NCBI GenBank assembly: GCA_010093705.1
Contig: MU006089.1
Span: 2,467,561 to 2,531,560 of the forward strand
Source: Patellaria atrata CBS 101060
Lineage: Eukaryota; Ascomycota; Dothideomycetes; Patellariales; Patellariaceae
Length of the DNA: 64,000 bases
Reading direction: 5' to 3'
Made by a program: the position numbers and the translations under genes
Notes under the pieces: generated by a model
The model's database searches: none
What the model saw: only the letters and a program-made list of their open reading frames with translations
Told to the model about the DNA's origin: nothing
Part shown: positions 10,183 through 22,620 of the stretch, in pieces
Position numbering within the stretch: the first letter of the stretch is position 1
Layout: the number at the start of each line of letters is the position of its first letter

Positions 10183-11731
10183 GAATTTGATGGACCTGGG
10201 GGTGATGTGTGGACGTAGGATGTCCGAAGTATATACGCGCTTTGTCTAGTGGTGGTGCTGCTCCTCTAAGAGCCTGTTCATATTTTCCTAATGTCTAGAG
10301 AAGTTGAAGGAGAGGATTGTCATGAGTATTTCCCGATGTACGGTAGACAGGCATCATGACTTGGACGGTTGGATTCAAGCACAAGATTAATATTAATAAG
10401 AAAGACCTAAGTCAGACCTTGTTCGAGATATGTTATCTCTGTATACTGTTCAAGGGAATGAGAGGAGGGGATTCAAAATGTAACGGTGTGGCACTGTTTT
10501 ATAAACATTCATGAAGACCCGTGTCATTATATATATATACCTGGTTCTAGTCAGTCTGGATCGTGTTATAGACCCTTCAGAGACGACGCAGAGACGTTCG
10601 TACGGCTGCGCAGCGCTTACGTTATATCGTAGTTATAGTAGTAAAAACTCTATACTAAAGAAGGGTAGAGAACTTTATTCGCTCGTAGGTAAGTATAACG
10701 ATACATATACTATAACTACGGCTTATACGAGAAAGATATATTAGTATTACGAATCTTAGACTAAATAAGCGATAGTCTCTCTCTACTCTATACGTTACTA
10801 TAGTAACGACGCTTCTTTATCGCCGTATCTACCGCCTCGCTAGCGTTTACTTGAATCTATTATATTGTTACGGCCACAAGTTGTGAAGACGTGCAGTGGA
10901 CGAGTGGGGGAGAAAAAGAGACCACTCGGCACAATCACGGGAAAAGCCAGTGTCACGAGGGTCACGTGATGTGATCGATAGTCGAAGGGTATCGAGCAGC
11001 CAGCATCGAGCACATCAAATAGGACTGTGAAGAAGGAATACTGAAGGACGTTCCTTTGCGGATGTATTTAGATTCTTCGTAGTTCTTCTTACCAACATAT
11101 CTTACTATAAGATTGGATGTTACGGTCTTTGACTTAACTCACCTTTGTCATACTGTGTTCGTACAGTATCACTTGTCTCTACTGTGAAGCCTTTGAGAGA
11201 GTGTTAAGGGGAAGCAAGTTATATCGTAACTTGAAGTGCAGACTTTTACACGTTCTATCACGAAGCGAAAACCTGCCCTTCTAGGAAGGAGGTCTCTCGT
11301 CAGTGAGAAACCTTTCGCATGTTTATACCTATCTGGTTCCGGCTTAGAGAAGTATAAACTCTCGTCAGTAACAGTAGTATAGCTCGTAATATACCACTCG
11401 CAGACCTATCGCCTACGTCTTCCCCTTAGCTGCGGGGACACTATTATAGCTTTTTCCTACTAGTACTATACATAGGTTTTTACTTAGCATAGCTCAGTCT
11501 GGATGGACCCATAGAAAGGGACGCCTCAGACATTAAACAAGAAACAATTAATTATTATCGTGAAGTGCATTTATTGCTATTCCCTTAATTTAAAACTGAC
11601 AAAATGCTACACAACCCCCCCCCTCCCCCCCCTCCGGGGGAGGGGCCCATGCATCTCACCTGCAAAGAACCACACCCGTCAAGGAAGAGCCTGGGTAGTG
11701 AACGAGGTCGACGTGTAAACTACACCTCCTC
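10183..11731. other. AT-rich intergenic block with degraded repeat debris
   Basis: No host gene was found. From about 10520 to 11510 the sequence becomes rich in TA steps and poor in coding potential, like DNA altered by repeat-induced point mutation. An exact 11-bp direct repeat (tcagtctggat) lies at 10551-10561 and 11494-11504, close to the two edges of this block. The segment 11614-11650 has long C and G runs that can pair. Confidence 0.5.
10866..11097. mobile_element. Possible solo LTR (LTR retrotransposon fossil)
   Basis: A 232-bp segment starts TGTTACGG and ends ACCAACA, so it has TG...CA ends, and is flanked by similar 5-bp sequences (tatat and tatct). It contains a GTCACGTGATGTGATCGAT stretch of the kind often seen in fungal LTRs. 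No internal coding region adjoins it. If correct it is an old, lone LTR of unknown subfamily. A second TGTTACGG begins at 11118 and may be related. The call rests on ends and context only. Confidence 0.25.
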
Positions 11732-13332
11732 TCACCGCAATACCAAACCGTCAATGTCGGCAGACGTAGGCAAACCTTCCAACATCTCCGCCATGACTTT
11801 ACCCGTGCCTAGGCATTGCGATATACCTAACGAATACAGTTTCAGTAATAGGCCGGGAACAGACGCAATAATAAGGTAGGAATGGCGGCGCCGGTGAACT
11901 TACCCCAAGGACCATGACCCGCGGCTAAGAAAATGCCACCCTTGCCGGCACCGGCGGTAGAGAAGCCGTTGCCGAGTTTGCTGTCTGGGATGCGGGAGAG
12001 GATTGGACGGCCGGAAGGAGTTACGGGACGGAAGCACTTGTAGAGGAGACGTTAGTGAGCATTCGGAGCTTGGACTATATGTGTAGAGTATAGATGGAGT
12101 GAACATAATATAAAACAAGGTGATATAGATTGCGGGTGAAACAGAATGGTGTCACTAACCAGACCTTCCCTCAAGACCTCCAAATCATCAGTCCCATCCT
12201 CAAGCCCAAGCATGCGCTTCCCAACATCTTTTAGCTGGGCAATCGCGTCCTCGTTGATCTTTGCGTCACTAGAGAGTTCGGGTAGCTCTAACGAAGCGTT
12301 ATTGAGGCCTGCTACGTAAATCTCGCCCCCGGTCCGGCTGAAAATCTCGGGTGAGAAACCGAGCGTATCGGTTGCGAAAACAGCATGGCAGCCGGTATCC
12401 TCATGCGCCGCGCTCCACCGTGGAGAGCGGAGAACGAGCGAATGGCCAGCGAGAGAGGTAAGCGGCAGTCGGACGGGTGATAGGGGGAATAGGGTGCTGA
12501 ACACCTTGGGACTCCAGGCGCCGGACGCAATCAAGATACGTGCGCACGGAACTCAAATTCGCGTCAGATGCCATCAAACTTTAGGTGATCGGGTTCTTAC
12601 TATCTGCTTCTGATCCATCATCGCGGACGATCCGTATGCTTGCAAGCTGATTCTTGCTATCTTTCAGTACGGATATAGCTTTAGCAGGGTGATGGACCTG
12701 AACACCCCTATCTTTGCAATGCTTGAGCAGGAATCGACATAACCGCAATGGATCTCTGTCCAATATTAGTGCTCCGTTTCTGTCAAGTAGAACGGATGGG
12801 CCCTGTTTACATTTGACCTGTGCTATCGTGTCCACTGATTACTTCAATGCTCGAACCCTTTCTCTTCGTCAACCAGACAGGACCTTTTCCGCTTTGCTGC
12901 TCATGTCCAGACTCCGGTAATGTTCGAGTAGGTTCAGCTCTTAACCAATCGTCACCTCTATGACCGGCTACATCAGTCTCCTGAGATAAGGATGTACCGG
13001 TACTGCGACAGTAACCCCATTTCTCCCTTCCACCGTGCTTTTCGGCCAACTCTTTATGCAACCTGAACGAAAGAGCACCGAGAGACGATACTGAAGGAGC
13101 GAACCCTAACATTCCCATCATCAGCGCTAAGTGTGAGACTGAGAGGATCCTAGAGTAGCGCACAATCAGCAGCCAGAAAGCCAGCAGCTAAACCTGATGC
13201 ACATTGGAACAAGTCAGGCAATGGGTCGACAAGATGTATGTTTTGTGGTTGTATGGTTTTGGATTCTGATAGATAAAATGCCGTTGAACAGCCTATGATA
13301 CCGGCCCCAAGGATAACAGTAGTACCAGACAT
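11732..13332 (-). CDS. FAD-dependent oxidoreductase (DAO / glycine-oxidase-like)
   Basis: Six exons on the minus strand: 13164-13332, 12811-13105, 12601-12755, 12160-12551, 11904-12036 and 11732-11826; 412 residues. The N-terminus has the dinucleotide-binding VILGAGIIGCSTAFYLSE and an acidic residue (HLVDP) at the end of the second strand. The DAO-fold core follows (SGLAAGFLA...FAPS..SLGALSFRLHKEL; LIASGAWSPKVFSTLFP; LAGHSLVLRSPRW) and the C-terminal FAD-contact block GIFLAAGHGPWGIS. Such enzymes oxidise amines or N-methyl amino acids; the substrate here is unknown. All five joints restore conserved blocks. The first intron uses a less common GTGCGC donor, and the fourth (123 nt) is the longest. 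It is divergent from the dehydrogenase at 14065. Confidence 0.85.
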
Positions 13333-14064
13333 TGTTAAGTGCAATGATAGAACACGTAAACGCTGTATAGAATATGAAAGTACCCAACGTGGAAGGACAA
13401 CAACTTGCAATCTGAACAGAGTATCAAAATATCCATGGAGTAGAGCCGCTTAAAAGAGAACATTAACCCTGTAGGGCGTAAGGCATTGGAGACATCTAGA
13501 ACAAACTATCAACACGTAGTAAGGTAAGATAATATTTTGATGATGCATAGCGACGACGAAGAAGAATTACAATAGTATGTTAAGAAGGAACGTGGGCCGA
13601 TGAATCGTATGATGTGCAGTTATTTTGATGCTTGCAGCTGCAAGTTCCGTCCAGCAAAAGGCAGTGGTGGTCTGTTTTTCTGGGATCATGAACTGTAACC
13701 GTACGGTAGTGCCTTCAAGCTTGAGCTGTCGGTTCACCGTAATTTTCTGTTAGCAGATTACCCAACTCCACTGTTAACCTAACTCCTTCCACCCCGCGCT
13801 TCGGTACCGCAACCATGCTGGATTAATAAAGATTCCATACGGTAAGGACAATCCATCCCACTTGCACATCCACCGCCAGAGTAATTCCGTTATATGAGCA
13901 GCCACAAACAAGCTGGTTTACAATACCACATACCTTAGTCACCATATCATTAGGTAGCCCTACCTTCTATACTTTCCCGTCATTTCTCAGCCCTTCTACA
14001 AACAAGCGACACTGCAGGTCGCCATTGGTTGCATCAACCACAGATCATCCTCCCGATCGATGAA
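13333..14064. promoter_or_regulatory. Divergent promoter region, oxidoreductase / SDR
   Basis: 732 bp between two divergently transcribed redox genes. No coding frame seen. A shared region could co-regulate them, but no specific binding site was identified. Long pyrimidine tracts precede the plus-strand start. Confidence 0.4.
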
Positions 14065-14986
14065 ATGGCGAGCGAAGCCAAGATCATTATCTTAACAGGT
14101 GCTTCAAGAGGTGCGTCCCGTTTCATCCCCAGCTCCGAGGACATCTTTTCGTCCAGTACTGAGATTGACTCGTTCTAGGTATTGGTTTAGCTGTCGCTCA
14201 CTATATCCTCAGACAGAACTGCAAACTGGTTGTCGTGGCGCGCAGCAAAGCCCCGTTGCAAAAGTTGTCCGATGAGTACCCTGACCAGATTGAATATTTG
14301 GCCGGAGACATATCCGACTTCTCGCTAGCACAGAAAACTGTTGATCTAGCCATAGCGAGATGGAAGCGCCTTGACGGTCTAATTGTGAATCACGGTGTCC
14401 TAAATCCCATCAAACGCGTCAGTGATGTCGATGTAGAAGAGTGGAGAACAGCGTTCGACATCAACGTCTTTTCAGTAGTCGCATTGGTAATAATAGAGGG
14501 GTGAGAGGGCATTGAGGTGAGAGACTTGCTAACTGTTCCAAGGTAAAAGCGGCCCTGCCCGCATTACGCGATACCCGCGGACGCATTGTTTTAACGTCTT
14601 CTGGTGCAGCTGTCGGCGCTTATTCGACGTGGGGCAGTTACGGGGCGTCCAAAGCAGTTCTCAATCATTTAGCTATGACACTTGCAACTGAGGAACCTGA
14701 GGTCACGACTATCGCTATCCGTCCAGGGGTAGTCGATACGGAGATGCAACGTGAGATAAGAGAAGTCCATCACAGGGCTATGGACAAAAAGGACGCCGAA
14801 AAGTTTGCAAGTCTAAAAGAGAACGGTGGTCTATTGAGGCCCGAACAGCCAGGGAATGTCATGGCTCGTCTTGTTCTAGACGCGCCAAAAGACTTGAATG
14901 GAAAGTTTCTCAAGTACGTTTTATGCCCCCAAGCTTACTGGGACCATCATAGCTCACACACAGAAGCTGGAACGACCCTACCTTGA
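14065..14986 (+). CDS. Short-chain dehydrogenase/reductase
   Basis: Three exons: 14065-14110, 14179-14486 and 14543-14986, introns of 68 and 56 nt; 265 residues. Classical SDR features are visible: TGASRGIG for the cofactor near the N-terminus (split by intron 1), NHG in the central strand (LIVNHGVL), Ser in VLTSSGA, and the catalytic Tyr-Lys pair in SYGASKA. After that comes IRPGVVDTEMQ. The basic residue in VVVARSK, just past strand two, suggests NADPH preference. It resembles the small cytosolic fungal reductases of the yeast Irc24/YIR035C type (benzil reductase-like), but the substrate cannot be read from sequence. The short C-terminal tail is normal for the group. Confidence 0.92.
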
Positions 14987-16437
14987 GCCAATTTCAAGAC
15001 GAGTAGAGTCTCTTAGAGCTATTGTTCTGGTTATAGTTGATGTTTCTAACATAAAGTGGTTAGCTTCTAAGAGCAGCGCAGTATCGCCATGGGAAGAAAC
15101 GGTTTGAAGGGAACAATCAGTCGAAAGATGAAAAGCTGGATGTTTTGACAGCATGAGGGTGATAACCTTCAGTATTAACATGGAATATATCATTGTTACA
15201 TCATGTGAATATAACTGTACGAAAAGAAGAATATCTACTCACCCAGTGCCAATCTTTCAAAAACTTCGACTGTTATGCGCAAATTAGTAATGCACTCTAC
15301 CAAGCAATCATAGTAATGGGATGATATCGAAGCTAAGATGTCAGGTAATCGAACCACGTTTTGTTCATCATTGTTTGTCGGTATTTGATAGTACAATGTT
15401 GCTCATCAGGTGCAGCTCAGAGAAATAAAGATAAAAAAGCCGACGTACCTATGCTAACAAGCGCGCATGACCGCAAGTTATTTCATGTTGATAGAATTTA
15501 CTCAATTATTTTTCATGAAAGGGATTACATGTCTCGAGTAATAGAAGTGTAAGATCAAGGAAGGTTCTACTAGGTCATTGATTACTGGACAGCAGTCACA
15601 GTAATATTGTTTGGTAGGTAAACTACTTTGTACGATGAGAATTTCACGTCGCCGCGCGGTGTAAGACGATGACTGTATTATTCCACAGGGTATCTAGATA
15701 TCCTATTATCGGGTTAGCCCAGTTACAATGCAATATCAAGGTAACTGGAAAAGCATTTCAGGGTTTTCAGAAAAGTCCGTTTGGCAAGGACAGTGTAATC
15801 ACCAGAGGAGCAAAGCTCGATTGTAAGATAGGGGCGACACAATCGTTCATCATTAAGGATAGAAATAGGATGATGAGATTTGGGGTGAACTTACAGTACC
15901 GTTCTTGATGGATTGCAAGCAGATACCTTAATTCTGATGCTCAAAAGAAGTGGAAGTTTTGAAGCTTCTTGCGAAAACTTAAGCTCATTCACTAGCGCGT
16001 CGGCTCTGACGATATTCCGAGCCCCTCGCAACAAGAATGCTCCAAGCATCCAAAAGCTTCAAATAATGCTGCCTCCCCCATCCAAACTCAAGATGAGGCG
16101 TCGTAATTCTAGAAGAACCTTTCATATTTTCTTTTACAACTCGAACTTACCTTGAACCTTCCATTCCCAAAAGCGGATCGGTCCAGTCATGTCAGATAGA
16201 GAAGTAGGAGGTATCTTACGGCACCTCTCAAGGCACCGTGCTTTGTCGCGCTTGTCTATGTTGAAAGAAATACTGATCACTTGATTCACTGTAGGCAAAG
16301 ATGACTTGTCATTACCAAAAGGTATAAGCTGGCCCCCTAGAATTTAAGTCGCTTTCAACTGCCTTTCCCACTTCACCAAGCTTACCCAGCTTATTCGGAT
16401 TAACAACCCCACCCGGTGCCATTATCGTGTATATATC
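14987..16437. other. Intergenic region, nothing recognised
   Basis: 1.45 kb of AT-rich sequence between the SDR and NC2-beta. Several short open frames (for example 15361-15552, 15669-15908 and 15913-16155) show no family resemblance and no splice sites that extend them. I see no gene or element here. Confidence 0.4.
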
Positions 16438-16921
16438 ATGGCAAAAGAGGCTGATTCAACTCTACCAACAGCAACGGTCCAAAAAATCATAACGGAAATT
16501 CTCTCTTCAGACCCCGGTGTCAATTTCGCGAAGGAGACCCGAGACCTTCTCATCGAGTGCTGTGTTGAGTTCATCACCCTCATATCCTCTGAAGCCAACG
16601 ACATTGCGGAAAAAGAAGCGAAGAAAACAATAGCTTGCGAGCATGTGAAGGCTGCGTTACAGGAACTTGGCTTTAGCGATTATGTCCAGGACGTCCTGGA
16701 TGTGGCGCAAGACCATAAGAAACAACAGGTGGTATGTTATAGCTCTGAGCCGGCTCGAACGAACAATAATCTGATCCTATCACCTGTTATAGTCGCGTGA
16801 AAAGAAACAGAGCTTACTCGAGCAAAGTGGTATGACGGAGGAGGAATTGATTAGGCAGCAACAGGAGCTATTTCGATCAGCGAACGACAAGTTTAACCAG
16901 TCATATCCTGAAACTGCTTAG
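16438..16921 (+). CDS. ncb2: NC2 complex beta subunit (Dr1 histone-fold protein)
   Basis: Two exons, 16438-16731 and 16793-16921, intron 61 nt with a GTATGT donor; 140 residues. The first exon is a complete histone fold with LPTATVQKIITEIL, FAKETRDLLIECCVEFITLISSEAN and the AEKEAKKTIACEHVKAALQELGF block that is diagnostic for Dr1/NC2-beta. The second exon adds the conserved SGMTEEELIRQQQELFRSA tail. NC2-beta pairs with NC2-alpha (Drap1/Bur6) and binds TBP on promoters, blocking TFIIA/TFIIB; it acts in the nucleus. A GTGGTA donor one codon earlier is also possible and would remove one Val. Length is normal. Confidence 0.94.
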
Positions 16922-17343
16922 AGAGATTGCTTCGGGCAAGGAATTTTATGAAGTTGGGAGCAAATGGAACGGCGTTTTTGTATAAAATAGGAGCATGACT
17001 GGTTTTTCATCTGGAACTGCTTATTAAGTATCGGAGTGCATACTTTTTGTTAAGTTCCACCAGATCATGTACTGTATATCAAACAAAGTTCCCTCCTGTA
17101 CAAGGTATTACGCAGAATACTGGTGCGTGCTATTCTTTTTAGCTCAAGACGTTCTATAGTGAAAGTACGCCAAGCTGGTGACGAACTTGCCCTTGTTTGC
17201 CGCACGCGGTATTGTCTAAGGTGCCGAGCCAGTTCAACCTCATAGGTAAGGTACGATTACACCGCAGCCTCACCACCTAATACCACGATACTTTCCTTCC
17301 GTGAATCACATCTCTACAACTTACTTCAAACAACACTCTCACG
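16922..17343. other. Intergenic spacer NC2-beta / Did2
   Basis: 421 bp in tandem orientation. It holds the NC2-beta 3' end (a TGTACTGTATAT near 17067) and the pyrimidine/CA-rich Did2 leader before 17344. Nothing else seen. Confidence 0.4.
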
Positions 17344-18122
17344 ATGTCTGGCCTTGAAAAAGCACTGTTCAACCTTAAGGTTAGTGTATCTCAGACGGAG
17401 AGACGCATACGGAAGCCCCGCCGCTGATCGATAACTCGCAGTTTACCGCAAAGCAACTTAACAGGCAAGCAGCAAAAGCCGGTAAGGATGAACAGACGGA
17501 AAAGACCAAACTAGATAAGGTAAATACATACAATATCCGTTTCCGCTGGGGTTATGAACTAAAGTGTTTGCGAACAAGGCTATGGCCCAAAACCACCATG
17601 ATATCGCCCGAATATACGCGCAGAACGCTGTACGCAAGCAGAATGAGAAGTTGAACCTGCTAAGACTCGCCTCTCGCATTGATGCTGTTAGTAGCAGGGT
17701 ACAGACTGCCGTTACTATGCGACAGGTCACTGGAAGTATGGCGAACGTAGTAAGAGGCATGGATACGGCGATGAAGACGATGGATCTTGAAAAGGTACTG
17801 CTTCGGCCTTTGGATATCCCTTCTCTCGACACTTTCTGACACTTAATCAAATACGTAGATTTCCGCAGTAATGGACAAATTTGAAACTCAGTTCGAAGAT
17901 CTCGACGTCGCGACGAGTTACTACGAGAATGCGACATCATCTGCAACTGCAGTAGGGACACCACAAGAAGATGTAGATCGCTTAATGGCACAGTCTGCGG
18001 ATAAAGCAGGGATTGAACTCAATCAAGAGTTGGAAGCTGCTACCCCAGCTAAGACGAAGATTGGCGCCACAGAGCAACAGGAAGAAGGCCTGAGTGATCG
18101 CTTGAGAGCCCTGCGAAGCTAG
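17344..18122 (+). CDS. did2: ESCRT-III-associated protein Did2/CHMP1
   Basis: Four exons: 17344-17379, 17442-17519, 17579-17794 and 17859-18122, with introns of 62, 59 and 64 nt; 197 residues. The start [18 protein letters not shown] and the helices [35 protein letters not shown] and [20 protein letters not shown] are those of Did2/CHMP1. The C-terminus [11 protein letters not shown] is a MIT-interacting motif for Vps4. Did2 works late in ESCRT-III assembly on endosomes and recruits Vps4 to disassemble the polymer. The acceptor of intron 2 is chosen at AACAAG|GCT, because the earlier AAAG gives the wrong frame. Basic N-half and acidic C-half are as expected. Confidence 0.94.
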
Positions 18123-18665
18123 GTGCCGTTCAATATTATACTTTGGTGATGTAGAATTTTGGAGTGTTTAGGGCGTTGGGAGTGGTATGAGATGTGGGAT
18201 GCAATAGCGTGTTACGAATGCCGCAAGTTGCACTTCATCTCTCGCCCGTAATGGATGTGATCCTCTTAGGTTTGGTGTCTCCTAATCAGCCGAGACGATT
18301 TTTATCAATCAATGTAGGCGTTAACAGCTGATGAGTTGGCTGCATATGAACCGGAGTGTGAGTTGTGCTGATTTGATGGTTCAAAATCGAAGGTCAGAGA
18401 ACTGAACCTCCAAGATCGCGGACTTATCCCTTTCCTCAAAAATCGGCTCTGCACTAAAATAGTCAGAATTTGTCACCAAACTTGCTGATCGAGGTAATGT
18501 CGAACCCTAAAGCTAGTAGCAGCAGCCTTGAAGTGCTAATCAACTGTCAGATCAAGAAACTGAGGATCTGAAACAAGGACCACATATTAGTCTGATCGCA
18601 CATCCATTTCTAGAATTTTGTTTTATAATGCTTATGTACTTTATCGGCTCCAATCATAGTCACCC
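18123..18665. other. Intergenic, convergent 3' regions
   Basis: 543 bp between the end of Did2 and the end of the minus-strand helical gene. No coding frame or repeat recognised. Confidence 0.4.
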
Positions 18666-20289
18666 TCACATACCACTCATAATCATCAGTACATGTCTTG
18701 TCTGGCCGTTTATAGCTCCTAATCGAAGGTTGATATTACTCACAACTGTAGTATCATAAGTAATTTTACCTTGACCGCCTCCAATGTCATTAACCGTAGC
18801 TTTCAGTCTTTGAGCAATCTCCCTTCTAGTTTGCACGTATTCACAAGCAGATAAATCTGATGCAATTGTCTCGACTTTAATTCGAATTCTGGACAGGATC
18901 ATACGTATGGCTTGTAACTCGTTTAGTAAATCCTGTGATTGCTGACATAGCTCTAGGCACCGAGTTTGGATGAGATCAATAGTGGAGCTTACAAGGTTGT
19001 AACCGGATATTTTACTACTCAGACCGGGCAACTCTCGTTCTAGGTCCAATATTTGTGTTCTGAGAGATCCGAGTTGAGACTGAAGGGTAGTTCGCGATTA
19101 CAAAGATCCCATGCTTGTGAATCGAAGCCACTGTGTCGACTTAGTACCCGATTACTTTGATAGAGTTGATCTGCTAACCCAGATGCGATCGCATTACTCC
19201 AGCAAGGAATTCACCCGTTACATGCTTCCAGATGAGTTAGCTTGTGCTCATAGTATTACACTATTGGTCTTACGTTCGAATGTGTTTCACTCCTTTCTTC
19301 AGATTCTAGTCTATTGCTTTCGACCGAACTAATCTTACTCGAGACCCCTCGAATGTTCACTTCTATCGTGTTGCACTCTGACTTTTTACTGTCTATGGAC
19401 CGTTGTACTGTCTCAATTTGAGAGTGATGCTCTCCTTGTACATCTCTAGCTTCCATCTGCAATCCACCGACCCTAGCAGTTGAATAGTTTGTGACTTGAG
19501 TGTTTACTTCTTGCACAGCTTTCAAACTAGTTTGTGTAACTTCTCCTGCTTTGCGGAATTGTCCTTCCACTTTCAAAACACGGTTCTTGAGCTTTGTCGA
19601 CCTTTTTTGTACAATCGAATCTGTACGTCGATCAATACCAACACAACGCAACATGGTCTTAGCTGAAGTCCCTTTCTCTAGCCAGTATATCAGTGCACGA
19701 TCCATTCGGCTGAAATGGTCGACTATCTGCACTAGGCCTGATAGTGCTTCATTGAGGGAATGAGAGCAAGCTCCCTCATGTGATACTCGTATTCCGTAGT
19801 CGCTTTTGATGTCGATGAACGCCAAGTCGAGGGCTTCAATTTGTGTTTTCAGACGAAAGAGACGTGGTTCTGATATGCCTCCCGAAAGAATAAGAGACAT
19901 GCTGAGAATAAGGGTCTTTACCGAGAACGGGAGACTTAGCAAGTATACATAGGTTCTTCCAGGAAGAAATGATTTCCCAGGATAGATATATAGGATATTT
20001 TTTACTGGGCTTTGGGGAAAGTTTAGGGCCCTTAGGATCATGGGCAAGCAGTGAAACATGTCCAAGTAACGATAAGGGGGGAAATATCCAGCACGTCTCC
20101 ACATTGCTTATACCAGATTATTCTTTCAATGAGAGGCAGGACTAGTTCTTCACCGGAAAACGAGAAGGCTGGAATATTCACACAAAGTAGGCTGTGTGAT
20201 GGCTTTATGTCGACATGATAATGTCCGGAACTGGAAATTGAGCTATATAGTTCAACGCCACGCGTAACTGGTAAGCTCTTATTGACCAA
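18666..20289 (-). CDS. Coiled-coil/helical protein of unknown function (integrity unclear)
   Basis: Two open segments on the minus strand code for long, polar helices: 19256-20104, with a region around IDIKSDYG and many Lys/Glu/Gln heptads, and 18666-19049, beginning DLERELPGLSSKI and ending in a short Ile/Met-rich tail. A further open stretch reaches 20289. GT/AG pairs between the segments are plausible, so the gene may be whole and spliced, but I could not settle it. No known domain was recognised. It is divergent from a second helical coding region at 20597-22620, and the two may form a pair. A helical-bundle membrane-active family is one guess for the pair; a cytoskeletal or tethering coiled coil is another. 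Exact start and exon borders are not given because I cannot support them. Confidence 0.35.
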
Positions 20290-20460
20290 TGAAGCAATTG
20301 AATGTCATTAATCGATCTTGTCAGAAGTTTGCATATCCCATCCTCTATCATCGATTAGTTACATGCCAAAATATCACATCCATCCGGAGCAAATCAGCAG
20401 CAGCGCCCGCCGCAAACCCGTACCGCACAACGACGAAGTAAACTCTATCTTTCGGTGAAA

Positions 20461-22620
20461 CCAGCCACAATGCGAGAACTCGACATGCGGGACTCTCCTA
20501 TCACTGTACATAGAAGAAAAATAGACCCCAGAGTTTAAGGAGTCCAGCTATATAATTCTAATAACCTACTTCTCATTCGCTCTGTCAGCTATAACTATGG
20601 AGTCCCTCGTAGTTCCAAAGCAGAAATTTCCTTTTTTTTCTAATAGCAAATTGACTATGACATCCCCAGATTCAGGTCAACTTGTCTCCCAGAATTGGAC
20701 ACCATGGCTAGTCATGGCTCCAAGGCTAATTCAGACTCTCGGCGTTTGCATAGCAGCTGCGTCGACTCCGAGAGTCTGCCAAATTCGCCTAGCAGGGTCA
20801 GATGTGAAGTATGTCTCTATAGTGTTAAACAATTGGAGAACGAGAGCTGACTGTCATTAGGTATCGTGATCTAGCCACGAATCTGGTCGATATTCCCAAT
20901 CAAGGTCAAAATGCTTTCTTGGATGCTTATTCTGACCTTCTCGATATCGGTATGCAGACGAATAGCATGGGTCGCCCAGGAGGAATAGTAAGATTCTATC
21001 ATATGTGAAGCCTTACCGCCAGTCATTAACGAAGAACAGTTCGATCAACTGAGCGAAATGTTTGGTGAAAGTCTACGGAACGTGCTTCGGCACGACTATT
21101 GGATCGACTGAAGTCCGATGTAGAAAAAGTGATGAAGAGGGTGAAAGGACAGCAGTCCAGTTCAAAGATTGGAAAAAAGACGTAGACAAGGTGCATCGGG
21201 CGCTTAATGCTACTCAAAGTATGCTTCCAAGAAAAGTCCATAGTTCAAAGCTAAAGGTTGACTCCTCACTATAGGTGAAACATCAGCAAAGTACCTGGAA
21301 GCAGAAGAAGAACTAAAAGCGATCAATAAAGAACTTACACTGCAGCAAGCCGTAATGACATCAGTTCAAGGTGATTTGAATCTTGCAAAGGACGAACAAG
21401 ATCGTCTGAGAGGCATTCACAAAGAGGGAGGATGAACTCAACATATACCGTAAGCCATACCGTTTGCTACATCTTTCAAGTCCGGAACTAATATATAAAC
21501 TTAGATGCAACAGGAACTATGATGTCTTTCGATCTTGGATGGGCTACTTTAGGTGCACTTGTCGCTACAGGGTCATCGGCCTACAGACTTTCAATTGCAA
21601 CTGAGCAAGTCGCGCAAGCCGAGAGAGTACTAGGTCAAAAGCGAAGTACCGCAATGGAGATGGACTTTAACCCTACTAAAGTGAATCTGGACCTTCAAGG
21701 CACAGAAGCAAAGTAAAGAACACTCGTAAGACTGTTCTACCAAGTCTTCAATCAAATCATTTGACATATCTTCTAGGATGAAGTCCTATTGGACATCGCA
21801 AGAGTTCTGCGCTTACTCCAAGGTCTTTGTAGTGATATTGTGTCTCTCATCGCGAATGAACACCTTTATCACAGCTTTAGTAGCCGAGCATCGGCTTCAT
21901 CAGGATACTGCCAGAAGTATAGCCAACGATCTGGCAGACGGCGATCAACCGTCAGCGTTTGACTACAACAGTTTCATAACGATATAGTAGAGATGAGGCG
22001 GGTCACTTTAACCATAGACTCGCTCGCGTCGCTTTATTCCTCGGTGATTACGGATATCATCAACCCGGGGTTCGAAAAGGTCGTTCAAGCAAGCCATGGG
22101 GATGTTACAGGACAGGTTACAGGCCTCATCGTAGCTTCTTAATCAGGCTGGTATGACGGAGTACCTCGTAGCCGCTGAGAATGATTGCAAATTGAAATCT
22201 CTGGAAGCAAACCGTGCGTTGATTGTGAGATGATGAGAGATCGATGAAAGTGAGGGGGTTGAGAATAGGAGAGCAGAAAGGAATTGGAAGAGCACTAGAG
22301 TACCAGGACGAGGAGATGATCGATCACAAGAGAGTAGAAGTCGATAGTCTAAATGGAATCCGCTCAGGAATTAAAGGTAACTCAACTCTTACATACAACG
22401 GGAATCTTGTTTGCTCCCCTTGAGACATTGTTATGTTACTTTATTACATATACTGTTATTACGGACACTTACAACGGTTTCTGGACTCTCTACAATGGAT
22501 TTATTTCTGCTTATGGGACAAGCTCTTTGCGGATGCTTGTCCTTGACTCGGCGCTCATATGTTGGCGGCTTGGTGAGGCTTCTCTTCACCTCGTAAAGAG
22601 GGTTGCAGCTATGAAGTAGC
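20461..22620 (+). pseudogene. Decayed helical protein gene, possible alpha-pore-forming-toxin-like fossil
   Basis: The plus strand holds a chain of open segments in different frames from about 20470 to 22620 that look like pieces of one protein. Parts in order: an N-terminal segment (20597-20860), a helical segment, long coiled-coil helices (around 21280-21430), a hydrophobic stretch (around LGWATLGALVATGSSAY, 21535-21590), more coiled coil and a hydrophobic C-terminal region. Long helices flanking one hydrophobic stretch recall helical-bundle pore formers of the ClyA/Xax type, but I have no motif that proves it. It looks broken in several places (roughly four to seven), beyond what introns explain. 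Age is uncertain; the helical character is still clear, so decay may be recent. Confidence 0.3.
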
